Positions 15,927 through 25,860 of a stretch of 39,105 nt of DNA are shown here, in pieces; within the stretch, counting starts at the first letter, position 1, and every line of letters begins with the position of its first letter. The notes below the pieces were generated by a model. It saw nothing but the letters and a program-made list of their open reading frames with translations. It searched no databases and was not told the origin of the DNA. The DNA comes from Oscillospiraceae bacterium (GTDB taxonomy: Bacteria; Bacillota; Clostridia; UBA1212). Made by a program: the position numbers and the translations under genes. The stretch is from contig SVJA01000018.1 in the NCBI GenBank assembly GCA_015069195.1, forward strand, positions 1 through 39,105. The letters run 5' to 3'.

Positions 15927-18008
15927 TTATAATTGTATCAAATCAACCATTTTTGTTGAAATATAATCCATATACGATTTATATTCTTTTTTCGCGGCGT
16001 TTTCTGCAATGAGCGCCGCGGCTTTTTGTGCGTCTTTTAATATCGGTATATCTTCGTAAAGGTTTGCAACTTTAAATGCCGGTATGCCGTGCTGTGCCGT
16101 GCCGAAAAATTCACCGGGACCACGCAGTTCGAGATCTTTTTCCGAAATTGCAAAACCGTTGCAACCGGAAGTCATAACTTTCATTCGCTTTTTTGCGAGT
16201 TCCGATTTGCTGTCTGTTATGAGTATGCAGTGCGATTGTAGTTTTCCTCTGCCGACTCTTCCTCTGAGCTGGTGGAGCTGTGCTAAGCCGAATCGCTCTG
16301 CATTTTCGATAACCATTACTGTGGCGTTGCTTACGTCTACACCGACTTCTATTACGGTGGTGGAGAAGAGCACTTTTATATCACCGCTTGCAAAACGGCG
16401 CATTATATCATCTTTTTCTGACGCTTTCATTTTTCCGTGGAGAAGGGCGGTGGATATTCCTTTGAATGCTGTGCCTGACAACGTTAAATAGTTTTCTGTT
16501 GCTGAGACTACACCGGTGTCTTCTGTTTCACTGTCATTTTCTATCATAGGGTGGACTATATAGGCTTGTTGACCTTGTTCGACAAGCTTTCGTACCCATG
16601 TGTAGACCCGGTAGTGCATATCGCTGTTTGCCAGGTATGTTTTTATCGGAAGTCTGCCGGAGGGCAGTGCCTTTATTGATGAAATGTCCATATCACCGTA
16701 CAAAATGAGTGCGAGAGTTCTCGGAATCGGTGTCGCAGTCATTACGAGTATGTCGGGCATTGTCGATTTGTCTGACAGCATTGCACGCTGACGCACACCG
16801 AAACGGTGCTGTTCGTCGGTGATTACGATGCCGGGCTTGAAAAATTCTACACCGTCTTGTATCAGTGCCTGTGTGCCGATGATACAATCAATTTCACCGC
16901 CGGCAATTTTCTCTTTTGTTTCTCTCTTATTCTTTGCAGTGAGAGAGCCCGTTAGTATACCTACGGTTATTCCGAGCGGTTCTAAATATTTTTTGATGTT
17001 TGCAAAATGTTGCTCTGCAAGTATTTCCGTGGGAGCCATGTATACTGCCTGATAGCCGTTCCTGATCGCCTTGAACATCGCAGTAACTGCAACGATTGTT
17101 TTACCGGAACCTACATCGCCGATGACAAGACGGTTCATTATTTTTTGAGACTCCATATCCTTTTCGATGTCGAGCCAGACTTCTTTTTGCGAATCGGTTA
17201 ATTCAAAGGGCAATGTGTCTGTAAGTTCCTTTATATCGACACGACCAAAACTTATTCCGGAGAGGCTGTTTTGTTCGCAATTGCGTTTCATATTAAAGAG
17301 CATCATCTGAAGTTCTAAAAGTTCGTCAAATGCAAGCCGTCTGCGTGCATCTTCTGCTTCGACAACGCTTTCGGGAAAATGAATTGCTTCTTCTGCGGCG
17401 CTTTTGCTTAAAAGATTGAATTGATTTGTGATTTCGCTCGGCAGTTCTCTGTTTTGATTTTTTTGACAGTCTCCGTGTTTTTTTGCAAGAAGCAACGCTT
17501 CTTTTACTGCACTTCTGATTGTTTTTTGTGTCAAACCGTTTGTGAGCGGGTAAATCGGCTGCAGTTTTGCAAATTCTTCTATCTTATTTAAGTCTTCCGC
17601 TGTTTCAAATATCGGATTTTGCATAACAAGTGCGCCGCCGAAACCTTTTTCGATATTTCCGAAGAAAATATATCTGTAATTTTTTTTGAAAGTTCTTTCT
17701 ATGTAGTTCTGGTTAAAAAATGCCACTTGCATCGTGCCTGTGCCGTCGGAAACCGTCACTGTGTAAAGTGTAAGATTTTTTCGGAGAGATTTTTTTGAGA
17801 TGCTGTTAATGTAAGCGACGACCGAAACTTCGTCGTGCAATTGCAATTCGTTGATTTTTTTTATAACAGCTCTGTTTTCATATCGGATGGGGCAGAGCGA
17901 CAGCAAGTCATTTACGGTATAAACACCGAGCCGTGCAAAAGCATTTGCACGGACATCTTTAATTCCTTTTAATTCAGTTATATTTTTGTTTTTATAAGAG
18001 TTTTCCAT
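15927..18008 (-). CDS. recG: ATP-dependent DNA helicase RecG
   Basis: The 693-residue helicase remodels stalled replication forks and branched recombination intermediates. An N-terminal wedge/OB-fold domain is followed by superfamily 2 motifs: GDVGSGKT (Walker A), TDEQHRFG (DExH box), TATPIPRTL (motif III) and QLRGRVGRG (motif VI), with the RecG C terminus after it. The ATG at 18008 (MENSYKNK) fits the family; the frame continues to 18038 without a better start. This start overlaps the prmC end by 17 nt, suggesting translational coupling. Last gene of the yqhQ-prmC-recG unit. Confidence 0.95.
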   Translation of the reverse strand: MENSYKNKNITELKGIKDVRANAFARLGVYTVNDLLSLCPIRYENRAVIKKINELQLHDEVSVVAYINSISKKSLRKNLTLYTVTVSDGTGTMQVAFFNQNYIERTFKKNYRYIFFGNIEKGFGGALVMQNPIFETAEDLNKIEEFAKLQPIYPLTNGLTQKTIRSAVKEALLLAKKHGDCQKNQNRELPSEITNQFNLLSKSAAEEAIHFPESVVEAEDARRRLAFDELLELQMMLFNMKRNCEQNSLSGISFGRVDIKELTDTLPFELTDSQKEVWLDIEKDMESQKIMNRLVIGDVGSGKTIVAVTAMFKAIRNGYQAVYMAPTEILAEQHFANIKKYLEPLGITVGILTGSLTAKNKRETKEKIAGGEIDCIIGTQALIQDGVEFFKPGIVITDEQHRFGVRQRAMLSDKSTMPDILVMTATPIPRTLALILYGDMDISSIKALPSGRLPIKTYLANSDMHYRVYTWVRKLVEQGQQAYIVHPMIENDSETEDTGVVSATENYLTLSGTAFKGISTALLHGKMKASEKDDIMRRFASGDIKVLFSTTVIEVGVDVSNATVMVIENAERFGLAQLHQLRGRVGRGKLQSHCILITDSKSELAKKRMKVMTSGCNGFAISEKDLELRGPGEFFGTAQHGIPAFKVANLYEDIPILKDAQKAAALIAENAAKKEYKSYMDYISTKMVDLIQL

Positions 18009-18846
18009 AAACAACACGCTCGATACCGCCGTAATCACGCACGGTTTTTATGTCGGTAAAGTTTTCTTTTAAAAGCTTTGCAACGTCTTCTGACTGACCG
18101 ATCCCGACTTCAAAAAGAATATATCCGTCTTTGTTCAAGTAGAGCGGCGCAGCTTTGATTATTTTTCTATATGCAAAAAGTCCGTCGCATCCGCCGTCAA
18201 GAGCTGATATAGGTTCGTGATTTTTAACACAGTCATCAAGTGATTTAATATCTTCTGTCGGGATGTACGGCGGATTTGAAACTATTATATCAAACTTTTC
18301 ATTATCTTTAAAAGGTTCAAAAAAACTTCCGTGATAGAAAATGATTTTATTTTCGCAACTGTTTTGCAGAGCGTTTGCTTTTGCAACTGCAAGTGCCTTT
18401 TCTGATATATCCGATGCCGCAATATCTGCATCATCCGTGAAATTTGCAAGTGAAACCGCAATACAACCGCTGCCTGTGCACAGGTCAAGAATTCTTGCTT
18501 TGCCGGAATTAGATTTTACGATATCAAGAGCCTCGTTTACAAGAATTTCGGTGTCGGGGCGTGGGATAAGAACATCACTATTAACTTTAAATCGAAGCCC
18601 CATAAATTCGGTAAATCCGATGATATGCTGGAGCGGAATTCCGTCAGCGCATTTATGTGCCGCAATTTTTATCTCTTCGGCAATGTTTTCCGGAACTGTG
18701 ATTTTGCTGTCTGTAAGCATTTTGAGTTTAGTAATTCCGGCCAAATGCTCAAGTAAAAGGTCAGCATTAAACGCCGCAGGAGTTCTTCCTGCGGCGTCAA
18801 GTATTTCAATAATTTCTTTTCTTAAATCGTATGCTTTTATATCCAT
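17992..18846 (-). CDS. prmC: Release factor glutamine methyltransferase
   Basis: The 284-residue S-adenosylmethionine-dependent enzyme methylates the glutamine of the GGQ loop of peptide-release factors. It has an N-terminal helical domain (LLLEHLAGI), the substrate-proximal GLRFKVNSDVLIPRPDTE segment, the SAM motif ILDLCTGSGCIAVSLA and the catalytic NPPY (VSNPPYIP). The start at ATG 18846 matches the usual N terminus. The open frame continues 36 codons upstream, but those overlap the yqhQ end. It begins 7 nt after the yqhQ stop. Confidence 0.94.
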   Translation of the reverse strand: MDIKAYDLRKEIIEILDAAGRTPAAFNADLLLEHLAGITKLKMLTDSKITVPENIAEEIKIAAHKCADGIPLQHIIGFTEFMGLRFKVNSDVLIPRPDTEILVNEALDIVKSNSGKARILDLCTGSGCIAVSLANFTDDADIAASDISEKALAVAKANALQNSCENKIIFYHGSFFEPFKDNEKFDIIVSNPPYIPTEDIKSLDDCVKNHEPISALDGGCDGLFAYRKIIKAAPLYLNKDGYILFEVGIGQSEDVAKLLKENFTDIKTVRDYGGIERVVYGKLL

Positions 18847-18853
18847 AGCAATT

Positions 18854-20038
18854 TTATTCTTCCGTATCCGTATCGATTGTTTCGGTATCTTTTGCTGTTT
18901 CGCCAGATGCTTCGTCAATAATGTTTTCTTCAGAAGCCTTTCCTTCAACAGCATCTTCTTCTTCGGAAACTGTATCTTTTGCCGAGTAGTCGGGTGTTTC
19001 GTTATCCAGATTAAGTGCTTCCGTAAGTGCTACGATGGCGAGTTCTATCATATCGTCTTCAGGCTCGACAGTTGTGAAACGTTGCATCGCCATACCGGGT
19101 GCTCTGAGTATTTTTGTGAGTGCGTTATCGTGTGCTCCCGCATATCTGTTGAACTCATAAGCGATACCTGCAACAACCGGTATCAATATTATTCTGAGTA
19201 AAATATTGAGTATGTATGCCAAAAATCCGTTAGGTACATAGAATGAATATCCCACGGTGGCAGTACTGAAACTCGGAACAATTGCAAATAAGAGAATGCT
19301 TATTATCATAACCACGAAGAGGAATGCAGTTCCGCATCTGGGGTGGTGTTTTGACATTTTACGAACATTTTCTACTGTGAGGTCAAGTCTTTGCTCATAG
19401 CAATGTATCGTCTTATGCTCAGCTCCGTGATACATGAAAACACGTCTTATGTCTTTCATTTTGGAAACTGCAAACATATAGGTCATAAAGATCAATATTC
19501 TTACAACGCCTTCGACAGCTCTGGAAAGGAAGTGAATAAGCCAACCATTCTTTATATAAGGTTCGAGTAAATATTTTTCTATAGGTGACGAAATAACAAG
19601 CGGCAAAATAAAGAAAAGCGTAACAGATATAATCAATGCAAGAACAAGTGAAATGCCCATTATAACATTCATTGCCTTGTCTCCTAGCTTCTTTTCAATC
19701 CAAAGATCAAACTTTGTCGGAGTATAAGCCGGATCGTCTTCCGTGGCGCTTATCTCTGCCGAATTAAACAATGCCCTCATACCGACAACCAGAGAATCGG
19801 CAAGTCTTATAGAACCTCTGACTACCGGAAGACTTAAAAATTTATTTCCTGCTCCGAAAGGAAGCTGACGCTTTTTCTCAATGACTAACTCTCCTTGTGG
19901 GTTTCTGACTACCTGAGCGTATCCGTTCGGGGCTCTCATCATAATACCTTCCATAAGAGCTTCTCCGCCTACGCTGCAGATGATGTTACCGTTTTTGTCG
20001 CATTGTTCGTTTCCTGTATATTTCAATTTTTCACTCAT
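18854..20038 (-). CDS. yqhQ: DUF1385 (YqhQ-like) membrane protein
   Basis: The 394-residue protein starts with the family signature CSVGGEALMEGIMMRAP (residues about 22-37) and has about four membrane helices. The conserved YHGAEHKTIHCYE and HPRCGTAFLF segments suggest a metal or heme site in the membrane. The biochemical role is not known. The last 55 or so residues are an unusual acidic, low-complexity tail. AAGGCGG lies 8 nt before the ATG. It leads an operon with prmC and recG; yqhQ-prmC adjacency is common in Clostridia. Confidence 0.88.
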   Translation of the reverse strand: MSEKLKYTGNEQCDKNGNIICSVGGEALMEGIMMRAPNGYAQVVRNPQGELVIEKKRQLPFGAGNKFLSLPVVRGSIRLADSLVVGMRALFNSAEISATEDDPAYTPTKFDLWIEKKLGDKAMNVIMGISLVLALIISVTLFFILPLVISSPIEKYLLEPYIKNGWLIHFLSRAVEGVVRILIFMTYMFAVSKMKDIRRVFMYHGAEHKTIHCYEQRLDLTVENVRKMSKHHPRCGTAFLFVVMIISILLFAIVPSFSTATVGYSFYVPNGFLAYILNILLRIILIPVVAGIAYEFNRYAGAHDNALTKILRAPGMAMQRFTTVEPEDDMIELAIVALTEALNLDNETPDYSAKDTVSEEEDAVEGKASEENIIDEASGETAKDTETIDTDTEE

Positions 20039-20076
20039 TTAAAAAACCGCCTTAAACACATATTAAAACTACGTTA

Positions 20077-20105
20077 AGTATAATACTCACGGGAGAAAGT
20101 TTCAA
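20077..20105 (-). promoter_or_regulatory. Sigma-A promoter of the yqhQ-prmC-recG operon
   Basis: On the minus strand, TTGAAA (20100-20105), 17 nt and TATACT (20077-20082) form a near-consensus promoter about 39 nt upstream of the yqhQ ATG. Confidence 0.75.
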
Positions 20106-20208
20106 GTTTTCATAATTATTTTGATGAATAAGGTAGTGCATAAGTACGCACCGCAATGATTTGGTAAAAATTTTATACGAATTTGTCGAAATTTTTATGT
20201 TGCATATA

Positions 20209-20237
20209 TTGAATTGCCGGCACTTTTTTAGTATTAT
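20209..20237 (+). promoter_or_regulatory. Promoter of the first surface-protein gene
   Basis: TTGAAT (20209-20214), 17 nt and TATTAT (20232-20237) form a good promoter. The leader is about 75 nt. The AGAGGAGGT ribosome binding site (20305-20313... before ATG 20320) is nearly ideal, so high expression is expected. Confidence 0.65.
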
Positions 20238-20319
20238 AAACAGAGCTCTATAATGTTGAGTTATAGATGTTGATTCGTTTTAAATTTTTAGAAAGATATT
20301 TTTTAGAGGAGGTCTTCTT

Positions 20320-21900
20320 ATGAAGAAAAAACTTTTAGCTTTATTGGTTGCTCTCACATTGATTTGCTCAATGTTTGCGACCGTAAGCGTAAGTGCTGCT
20401 ACCAGCTACAATGTTGATTTGTCTGTTGCAGGCGGTACTACAGGTTTCACAGCTCACGGATATGATGCATCTACTGTAGGTATTATGTTCGGATACGGTA
20501 AGGTTGTAGATCTGGGAAGCATAAATCTTGCCGATTACAAGTCTATTGCAATTACTTATGCGAATGACCCCAGCTTTACTGCTATGCAGAGCGGAATGGC
20601 TATGACTGCTTGCTTTGCTATTGCGAAGAGCAATGTATCTATCGGTAATCCTGATCCTAATTCCCCGGTTGATAATTCAGGTCACGCAGACATTCTTGCA
20701 AAGGCTGATTGTACAAATGCTTCCGGTACACCGAGTGCTTGGAAAGCAAACGAGAGAACAGCTACTATAGATATTTCAGCTATTACTTACTCAGGTAAAG
20801 TATATCTCTCGCATTTCAACTCTAGAGGCCATGAGTCTTTGGTTACAAAAATCAGACTTGTCGCTGCTGATACAGGTTCAAGCAACCCCGGTTCATACGA
20901 TGCTCAGATAAATCTTGATGCTATGAATATTTCATGCTGGACAGCAAAGAAAACTATTATTTTCGACAATGATTATAAGGATACGGCATATAGAGGTAAG
21001 TATCACAACACCATAGTTTGTACATACAGCGACACAGAAGGTACGTACGTTGTTACAAGCAAATCCGTCATCGGTGAGCCTGCAGGCAATCTTAACTCCA
21101 CAACTATTGCTGACAATCAGATTGTAATTGATGCTACAGGTACAGAGGCAGTTGCTGCGAACCAGGCCGGTTGGGATGCGGTTCAGGTCGGCTCGCTTAT
21201 CTATCTTGAAGGTGTAGATCGTGAAGCTAATACTATCGAGGCAGGTGCTTTTGCAGGTATCGTAAACAAAGATGGCGTCCAGATTCCGGATGCTCCGGAC
21301 CTTCCGGATCCGCCGGTTGCTTTCCATACATCTATTGATTTTGTTATTACCGATGGCGTTCAGGAAATGACACCGGGTAGCGGTGGTGCAGCGACATTCA
21401 CATATTCCAACGCTTTTGATATCGAACAGTCTATTGCATTCGGTGGTTGGGCAGCTACTCCGAACGGTGTTGCTAAATATCAGTATTCGATTGATGGCGA
21501 AAATTTCTATGACATAACAGACGCGACTATTTCAGCCAGACCTGATCTTGCAGGGCAGCCTCACGAAGGTGGACACTCTACCGCAGGATTTGTTGTTACA
21601 ATTCCTGTTACAGCATTTAATGACGGTCAGAACAATCTCACAATCCGTCTTATTGATACACAGGACGGCTATGCAGACATTATCAAAGCTACTGTAAATG
21701 CAGATAATCCGGCAGGTGCTCAGATCCCCGGCGGTGATTCTGATGATGACCAGAACAATGATCAGAATAACAATCAAAATAACAATAATAACCAGAACAA
21801 TGCAGGTACAGACGATTCTGTTGCAGTTGTTTTTGTGATGATGGTTGCTATTGTTGCTATGGCAGCAGTTGTTATTAAAAGAAGAAAAGAAAACGTTTGA
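20320..21900 (+). CDS. Modular surface protein 1 (signal peptide, GTDD motif, C-terminal anchor)
   Basis: No family is recognised for the whole 526-residue protein. It has a signal peptide (to about residue 28), then a module A to about 185 resembling the carbohydrate-binding-like second module of the next gene. Module B (about 207-320, around KTIIFDNDY and GSLIYLEGVD) and module C (about 335-470, around GGWAATPNG and RPDLAGQP) are shared with both downstream paralogues. An Asn/Gln/Asp-rich linker leads to AGTDD (495-499), a 20-residue hydrophobic helix and KRRKENV. The architecture is that of a cell-wall-attached protein, but there is no LPxTG. A role in binding polysaccharide or in the cell-surface layer is inference. 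It has its own promoter and terminator. Confidence 0.85.
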   Translation: MKKKLLALLVALTLICSMFATVSVSAATSYNVDLSVAGGTTGFTAHGYDASTVGIMFGYGKVVDLGSINLADYKSIAITYANDPSFTAMQSGMAMTACFAIAKSNVSIGNPDPNSPVDNSGHADILAKADCTNASGTPSAWKANERTATIDISAITYSGKVYLSHFNSRGHESLVTKIRLVAADTGSSNPGSYDAQINLDAMNISCWTAKKTIIFDNDYKDTAYRGKYHNTIVCTYSDTEGTYVVTSKSVIGEPAGNLNSTTIADNQIVIDATGTEAVAANQAGWDAVQVGSLIYLEGVDREANTIEAGAFAGIVNKDGVQIPDAPDLPDPPVAFHTSIDFVITDGVQEMTPGSGGAATFTYSNAFDIEQSIAFGGWAATPNGVAKYQYSIDGENFYDITDATISARPDLAGQPHEGGHSTAGFVVTIPVTAFNDGQNNLTIRLIDTQDGYADIIKATVNADNPAGAQIPGGDSDDDQNNDQNNNQNNNNNQNNAGTDDSVAVVFVMMVAIVAMAAVVIKRRKENV

Positions 21901-21933
21901 TAAAATTTAATAATAATTTTATTAAGATTTTTG

Positions 21934-21956
21934 CCGCGACGGCGTTGCCGTCGCGG
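21934..21956 (+). terminator. Terminator of surface protein gene 1
   Basis: A perfect 10-bp GC-rich stem (21934-21943 with 21947-21956) with a GTT loop is followed by six Ts. The same 23-nt hairpin sequence ends surface protein gene 2. Confidence 0.92.
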
Positions 21957-21995
21957 TTTTTTGTTTCCGTTGATTAACGAATAGGGTTATTGATG

Positions 21996-22024
21996 TTGCA
22001 AGAAAAAAGGTTTTGTTGTATACT
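21996..22024 (+). promoter_or_regulatory. Promoter of surface protein gene 2
   Basis: TTGCAA (21996-22001), 17 nt and TATACT (22019-22024) form a strong promoter 40 nt after the preceding terminator. The same two hexamers and spacing occur before surface protein gene 3. Confidence 0.75.
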
Positions 22025-22087
22025 TCAAAAAGAATTACTGTTTTTAGTTTTTTATGTGATTTTAAATTTTTTAAGGAGGATTTTATA

Positions 22088-25000
22088 ATGGTAAAATCTA
22101 GTAACAAGATTCTTTCCTTGGCGCTTGCATTGATACTTGTTGTCAATGTTTTTGCCGGAGTGACCTTGTCATCGGATGCTGCGACTTCCTGGATTTGGGA
22201 ACCGTACAGTATGGGATATTGCGGAAGTCATAACGTTACTGCCGTAAATAATACTGCCAGCGGCTATACCACGTTTACGGTTACCGGTGATGACCCGTAT
22301 ACGTATCCGGGCGTTACTGCAGGTTCTGTTGCGAGCAGCTCTATGGGTACGTTATCTGCAGGTTCTTTAAAGTACGGTGTTGTACGTTACAGAACGTCTA
22401 CTGCAGCTACAGGCTCTATACTTGCTAATGCCGGTGCGGCGGTTACTTCTTTGGGTGCGTATAACGGCACAGGCGAGTGGACTGACTTTAAGTTTGACTC
22501 TAATTTGACGGGCACTATTGATTGGTATAGGTATGATATGTTTGACGGAAATGCCGGTGTTATCGACGTTGCTTTTGTTGCATACTTTGATACTTCCGCA
22601 AACCGTGATACATACCTTGCAAACAGAGCTGTGCCTGTTGAGTATACGACGGAGGAAATTAGTGTAAACGGTCCTTATCTGGAGTCTATAAACAGTACAG
22701 GTACGTATCAGATCCAAAACGGTACAGGTGCTGCGACTGACTATGCCGCTTTTGGCACTTCGTGGACTGCTGCGGGTTTTGCCGAGGGTTCTTCATTTGT
22801 AAGACTCGGTTACGATAACTACGTATACCTCGGAGATTATAATTTTGCAAACGTTGATCAGATTATAATCACTTACCACACAGACGGAGGTCTTAATGTC
22901 GATAATACAGAGAGACCCGGCGCCAAGTATTCCGTTGGTCTTGCAAAAACTGCATCTTCGTTTGGTTGGGCAGATCAGGAACCTAATTTCTCTCAGGCTA
23001 TTGCATATGGTGCGCTTTCGAACGGAACAACGAATGGTTGGCCGGAAGCCAGAACTGTGACTTTGACCAATATAGATAAAACGTACAGCGGCGGCGTATG
23101 GCTTACGTCTTATGCTTGTAATACTAATATGCTTGTCGTTACAGGTATTACGTTGGTAAGGGCAGAGGCTCAGTTTGATCCTTCTATGGAGAAGGTTGTA
23201 GACGTAGAGTTCTCCGAGTCCGGAATCGTAGACAATCTCAGCGGTGCTTTCGGTGATGTTACGGGAGCCGCTACGTCATATGCAAAGGATTCCGTAGCAG
23301 ATATTTATGCAGCAAACTTTGATAACTCTTCAAGTAATTCAGCTGCTATTAAAACAGCTCCGCTTCCGAAAGCTGCTTTGAATGTTTTGGCTGCTACGTC
23401 TACGTACGAGACTTATTTTAAAATGACTCCTTCTGCAGCAGCTGAAGAAGCAGTATTCTCTTCTTGCGAGGCTGCAGGCGTAGGTTTGTTCAGCCCTGCT
23501 AACGAGACTTCTAAATATGAGTTCTATATCCGTGACAGTGCAGGATACAAAGTTCTGACATTCAGCGGAGCTACTAATGATACTTGGTATCATATGGTTG
23601 TAGTTGTAAACAACAAAGTTGCTACTATGTACGTTAACGGTGTTTCTGTTGCTACAGCTACGCTTGAAAGTGATATCGTGTGGACGAATGACGGCGGATA
23701 TACTCCGAATACGTTTGTTATCGGCGGTGACATCAGTGCTACAGACGGTATTACGGAATATGCAAAAGATCTCAGCGTAGGTTTTGCGAGAGTTTATACA
23801 AGAGCTTTGAGTGCTACAGAAGTTCTTACTGCTTATGAAGCTTTAGAAGTAAAATACAACGTATCTGTAGGAACAGTTACAAACGGTACAGTTACTATCA
23901 ATCCTACAGGTTCTGTAAATGACGGTACGGAAGTTACGGTTACAGCTACTCCGGCTACAGGATATGAGCTTGACGAGATTCTCGTAAACGGATCAGCTAT
24001 CACAGGAAATACATTTACAGTTACGGAAGATGCTGTAGTTACGGCTACGTTTAAGAAAATTAAATACAACGTTTCCGTAGGAACAGTTACAAACGGTACT
24101 GTTACCACAAGTGCTACAGGCAGCATTGATTACGGTACAACGATTACTGTTACAGCGACACCTGTCGACGGATATCAGCTTGAAGCGATTCTTGTAAACG
24201 GCTCTGCTATTACAGGAAACACGTTTACTGTTACTGAAGCTGCCGTTGTTACAGCTACGTTTAAAGAAATTCCCGTAACTGCAACTACGTATGAAGTTTC
24301 AACAGGTACAGTTACAAACGGTACCGTTGCAGCTACTCCGAACGGAACTGTTGAAGAGGGCACAACGATCACGGTTACGGCGACTCCCGCTGCCGGATAT
24401 CAGCTTGATGCAATCCTCGTAAACGGTACTGCTATCACAGGTACAACTTTTGAACTCACAGAGGATGCTGTTATTACAGCTACGTTCTCTTTGATTCCCG
24501 TTGCAAAATACGACGTATCGGTGGGTACTGTTGAAAACGGTACAGTTACGGTTGCTCCGAACGGCGAGGTAGAAGAGGGTACGACTGTTACCGTTACTGC
24601 TACTGCTGCTGACGGATATACTCTTGATCAGATTTTTGTAAACGGTACGGCTATTACAGGTACAACTTTTGAAGTAACAGCTGATTCTGTTGTAACTGCA
24701 ACCTTCAAGTCAAACATTGTTTCCGTAGGAAATATTCTTATCGACAAGATGAACTTCAATATTTGGGCACAGCCTTACAATACAATCATTTTTGATGATA
24801 CGTATGCAGGTCCTTTCAGAGGTCCTTGGCAGTATACACTTGTTTGCCGTTACAATTCTGTTCTCGGTAAATACGTTGTAGAAGAAAAATACGTTCCTAA
24901 GGCTGACAGTAATACTTCTTTCAGTCTTGCACCTAACCAGATAATCATCAATGCCGTAAATTCTTCTGCAAGTTATACCGCTTGCGCTGATGTATGGGCT

Positions 25001-25729
25001 GCTACCGACGTAGGAAGCGTTCTTACACTTTCAGGCGTTGATCTTGTAAATCAGACCGTTTCCGCAGGTGCTTACGCTGCTGTTGAAAACGGCGTAACAA
25101 TTCCTGAGGATCCTAACGGCAACGGTACAGAGTATGAAGGAAACAGAATTTCTGCTTACTATATGAACTTTGACTTTATCGAAGCTGATGATAATAAGAT
25201 TGCTGCTACTGACGTAGGCGGTATGGGCGGAGAAGGCTACAAGTACACAGGCGGTAACTTTGACGTTGCCGATAAGCTGGTACTCACAGGTTGGAATGCT
25301 ACTGCTAACGGTATCGATCACTATGAATATTCATTTGACAGATTGAACTTCACAAAGATTGAAGATGCTGTTATCTCTGACAGACCTGACCTTGCAGGTG
25401 CTGACGTTCCTTATCCTACAGGTCACTCAACTGCAGGTTGCGTAATTACAATTCCTGCATCTGCTTTCGGTACTGACGGTACGTACAATCTTACCGTTCG
25501 TGCAGTTGATAAGCAGGGCAACTATTATGATATCTTTACATCTGTTATAAATGCTGACGTTCCCGAAGGTACTGGCGATGATAATCAGGGTGGTCAGACT
25601 CCCGGCGGAAACGGCGGACAAGAAGATAACGTCGGCACAGACGATACTATGGCATTTACTGTCGTAGGACTTATGGTAATGGTTGCTATGGCTGCTGTAG
25701 TTCTTAAAAGAAGAAAAGAAAATATCTGA
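22088..25729 (+). CDS. Modular surface protein 2 with four InlB-type B-repeats
   Basis: A 1213-residue exported protein. The order is: signal peptide (about 1-32); N-terminal module (about 33-185, starting SWIWEPYSMGYC) shared with protein 3; a second carbohydrate-binding-like module (about 200-365) related to module A of protein 1; a LamG/concanavalin-A-like domain (about 370-585); four tandem InlB-like B-repeats (589-874); module B (about 890-990); module C (about 1015-1160); a Gly/Gln-rich linker; GTDD (1183-1186); a membrane helix; and KRRKENI. ATG 22088 is chosen because it has AGGAGG at good spacing and a clean signal peptide; the frame extends upstream only into the promoter. Adhesion or glycan binding is the likely role; no enzymatic motif is seen. 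Confidence 0.87.
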   Translation: MVKSSNKILSLALALILVVNVFAGVTLSSDAATSWIWEPYSMGYCGSHNVTAVNNTASGYTTFTVTGDDPYTYPGVTAGSVASSSMGTLSAGSLKYGVVRYRTSTAATGSILANAGAAVTSLGAYNGTGEWTDFKFDSNLTGTIDWYRYDMFDGNAGVIDVAFVAYFDTSANRDTYLANRAVPVEYTTEEISVNGPYLESINSTGTYQIQNGTGAATDYAAFGTSWTAAGFAEGSSFVRLGYDNYVYLGDYNFANVDQIIITYHTDGGLNVDNTERPGAKYSVGLAKTASSFGWADQEPNFSQAIAYGALSNGTTNGWPEARTVTLTNIDKTYSGGVWLTSYACNTNMLVVTGITLVRAEAQFDPSMEKVVDVEFSESGIVDNLSGAFGDVTGAATSYAKDSVADIYAANFDNSSSNSAAIKTAPLPKAALNVLAATSTYETYFKMTPSAAAEEAVFSSCEAAGVGLFSPANETSKYEFYIRDSAGYKVLTFSGATNDTWYHMVVVVNNKVATMYVNGVSVATATLESDIVWTNDGGYTPNTFVIGGDISATDGITEYAKDLSVGFARVYTRALSATEVLTAYEALEVKYNVSVGTVTNGTVTINPTGSVNDGTEVTVTATPATGYELDEILVNGSAITGNTFTVTEDAVVTATFKKIKYNVSVGTVTNGTVTTSATGSIDYGTTITVTATPVDGYQLEAILVNGSAITGNTFTVTEAAVVTATFKEIPVTATTYEVSTGTVTNGTVAATPNGTVEEGTTITVTATPAAGYQLDAILVNGTAITGTTFELTEDAVITATFSLIPVAKYDVSVGTVENGTVTVAPNGEVEEGTTVTVTATAADGYTLDQIFVNGTAITGTTFEVTADSVVTATFKSNIVSVGNILIDKMNFNIWAQPYNTIIFDDTYAGPFRGPWQYTLVCRYNSVLGKYVVEEKYVPKADSNTSFSLAPNQIIINAVNSSASYTACADVWAATDVGSVLTLSGVDLVNQTVSAGAYAAVENGVTIPEDPNGNGTEYEGNRISAYYMNFDFIEADDNKIAATDVGGMGGEGYKYTGGNFDVADKLVLTGWNATANGIDHYEYSFDRLNFTKIEDAVISDRPDLAGADVPYPTGHSTAGCVITIPASAFGTDGTYNLTVRAVDKQGNYYDIFTSVINADVPEGTGDDNQGGQTPGGNGGQEDNVGTDDTMAFTVVGLMVMVAMAAVVLKRRKENI
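23852..24709 (+). repeat. Four tandem InlB-type B-repeat units
   Basis: Units begin near 23852, 24062, 24287 and 24506, each about 70 residues. They share the pattern VSVGTVTNGTV, GTxVTVTATPAxGYxL, ILVNGxAITG, VTATF. Short linkers separate units 2-3 and 3-4. This is the divergent InlB B-repeat (beta-grasp-like stalk) family. A fifth copy lies in protein 3 (27182 to about 27385). Confidence 0.85.
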
Positions 25730-25764
25730 TAAAATGTGAATGAGAAGTTTTACTGAATATTTTA

Positions 25765-25787
25765 CCGCGACGGCGTTGCCGTCGCGG
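25765..25787 (+). terminator. Terminator of surface protein gene 2
   Basis: The hairpin (25765-25774 with 25778-25787) is followed by TTTTTT and is identical in sequence to the one at 21934-21956. Confidence 0.92.
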
Positions 25788-25831
25788 TTTTTTCTGTAGT
25801 TTTAAAAAAGTTTAAGAAAGAAAAAATTGTA

Positions 25832-25860
25832 TTGCAAAATAGTTAAAAATTTAATATACT
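25832..25860 (+). promoter_or_regulatory. Promoter of surface protein gene 3
   Basis: TTGCAA (25832-25837), 17 nt and TATACT (25855-25860) are identical in hexamers and spacing to the gene 2 promoter. AGGAGG then precedes the ATG at 25922. Confidence 0.75.

Noticed and set aside
21800-21900. Canonical LPxTG sortase signal on the surface proteins
   Set aside because: No LPxTG, NPxTG or similar pentapeptide occurs upstream of the C-terminal helix in any of the three proteins.
23852-24709. CRISPR-like array
   Set aside because: Repeats are about 210-225 bp, in frame, protein-coding and without spacers.
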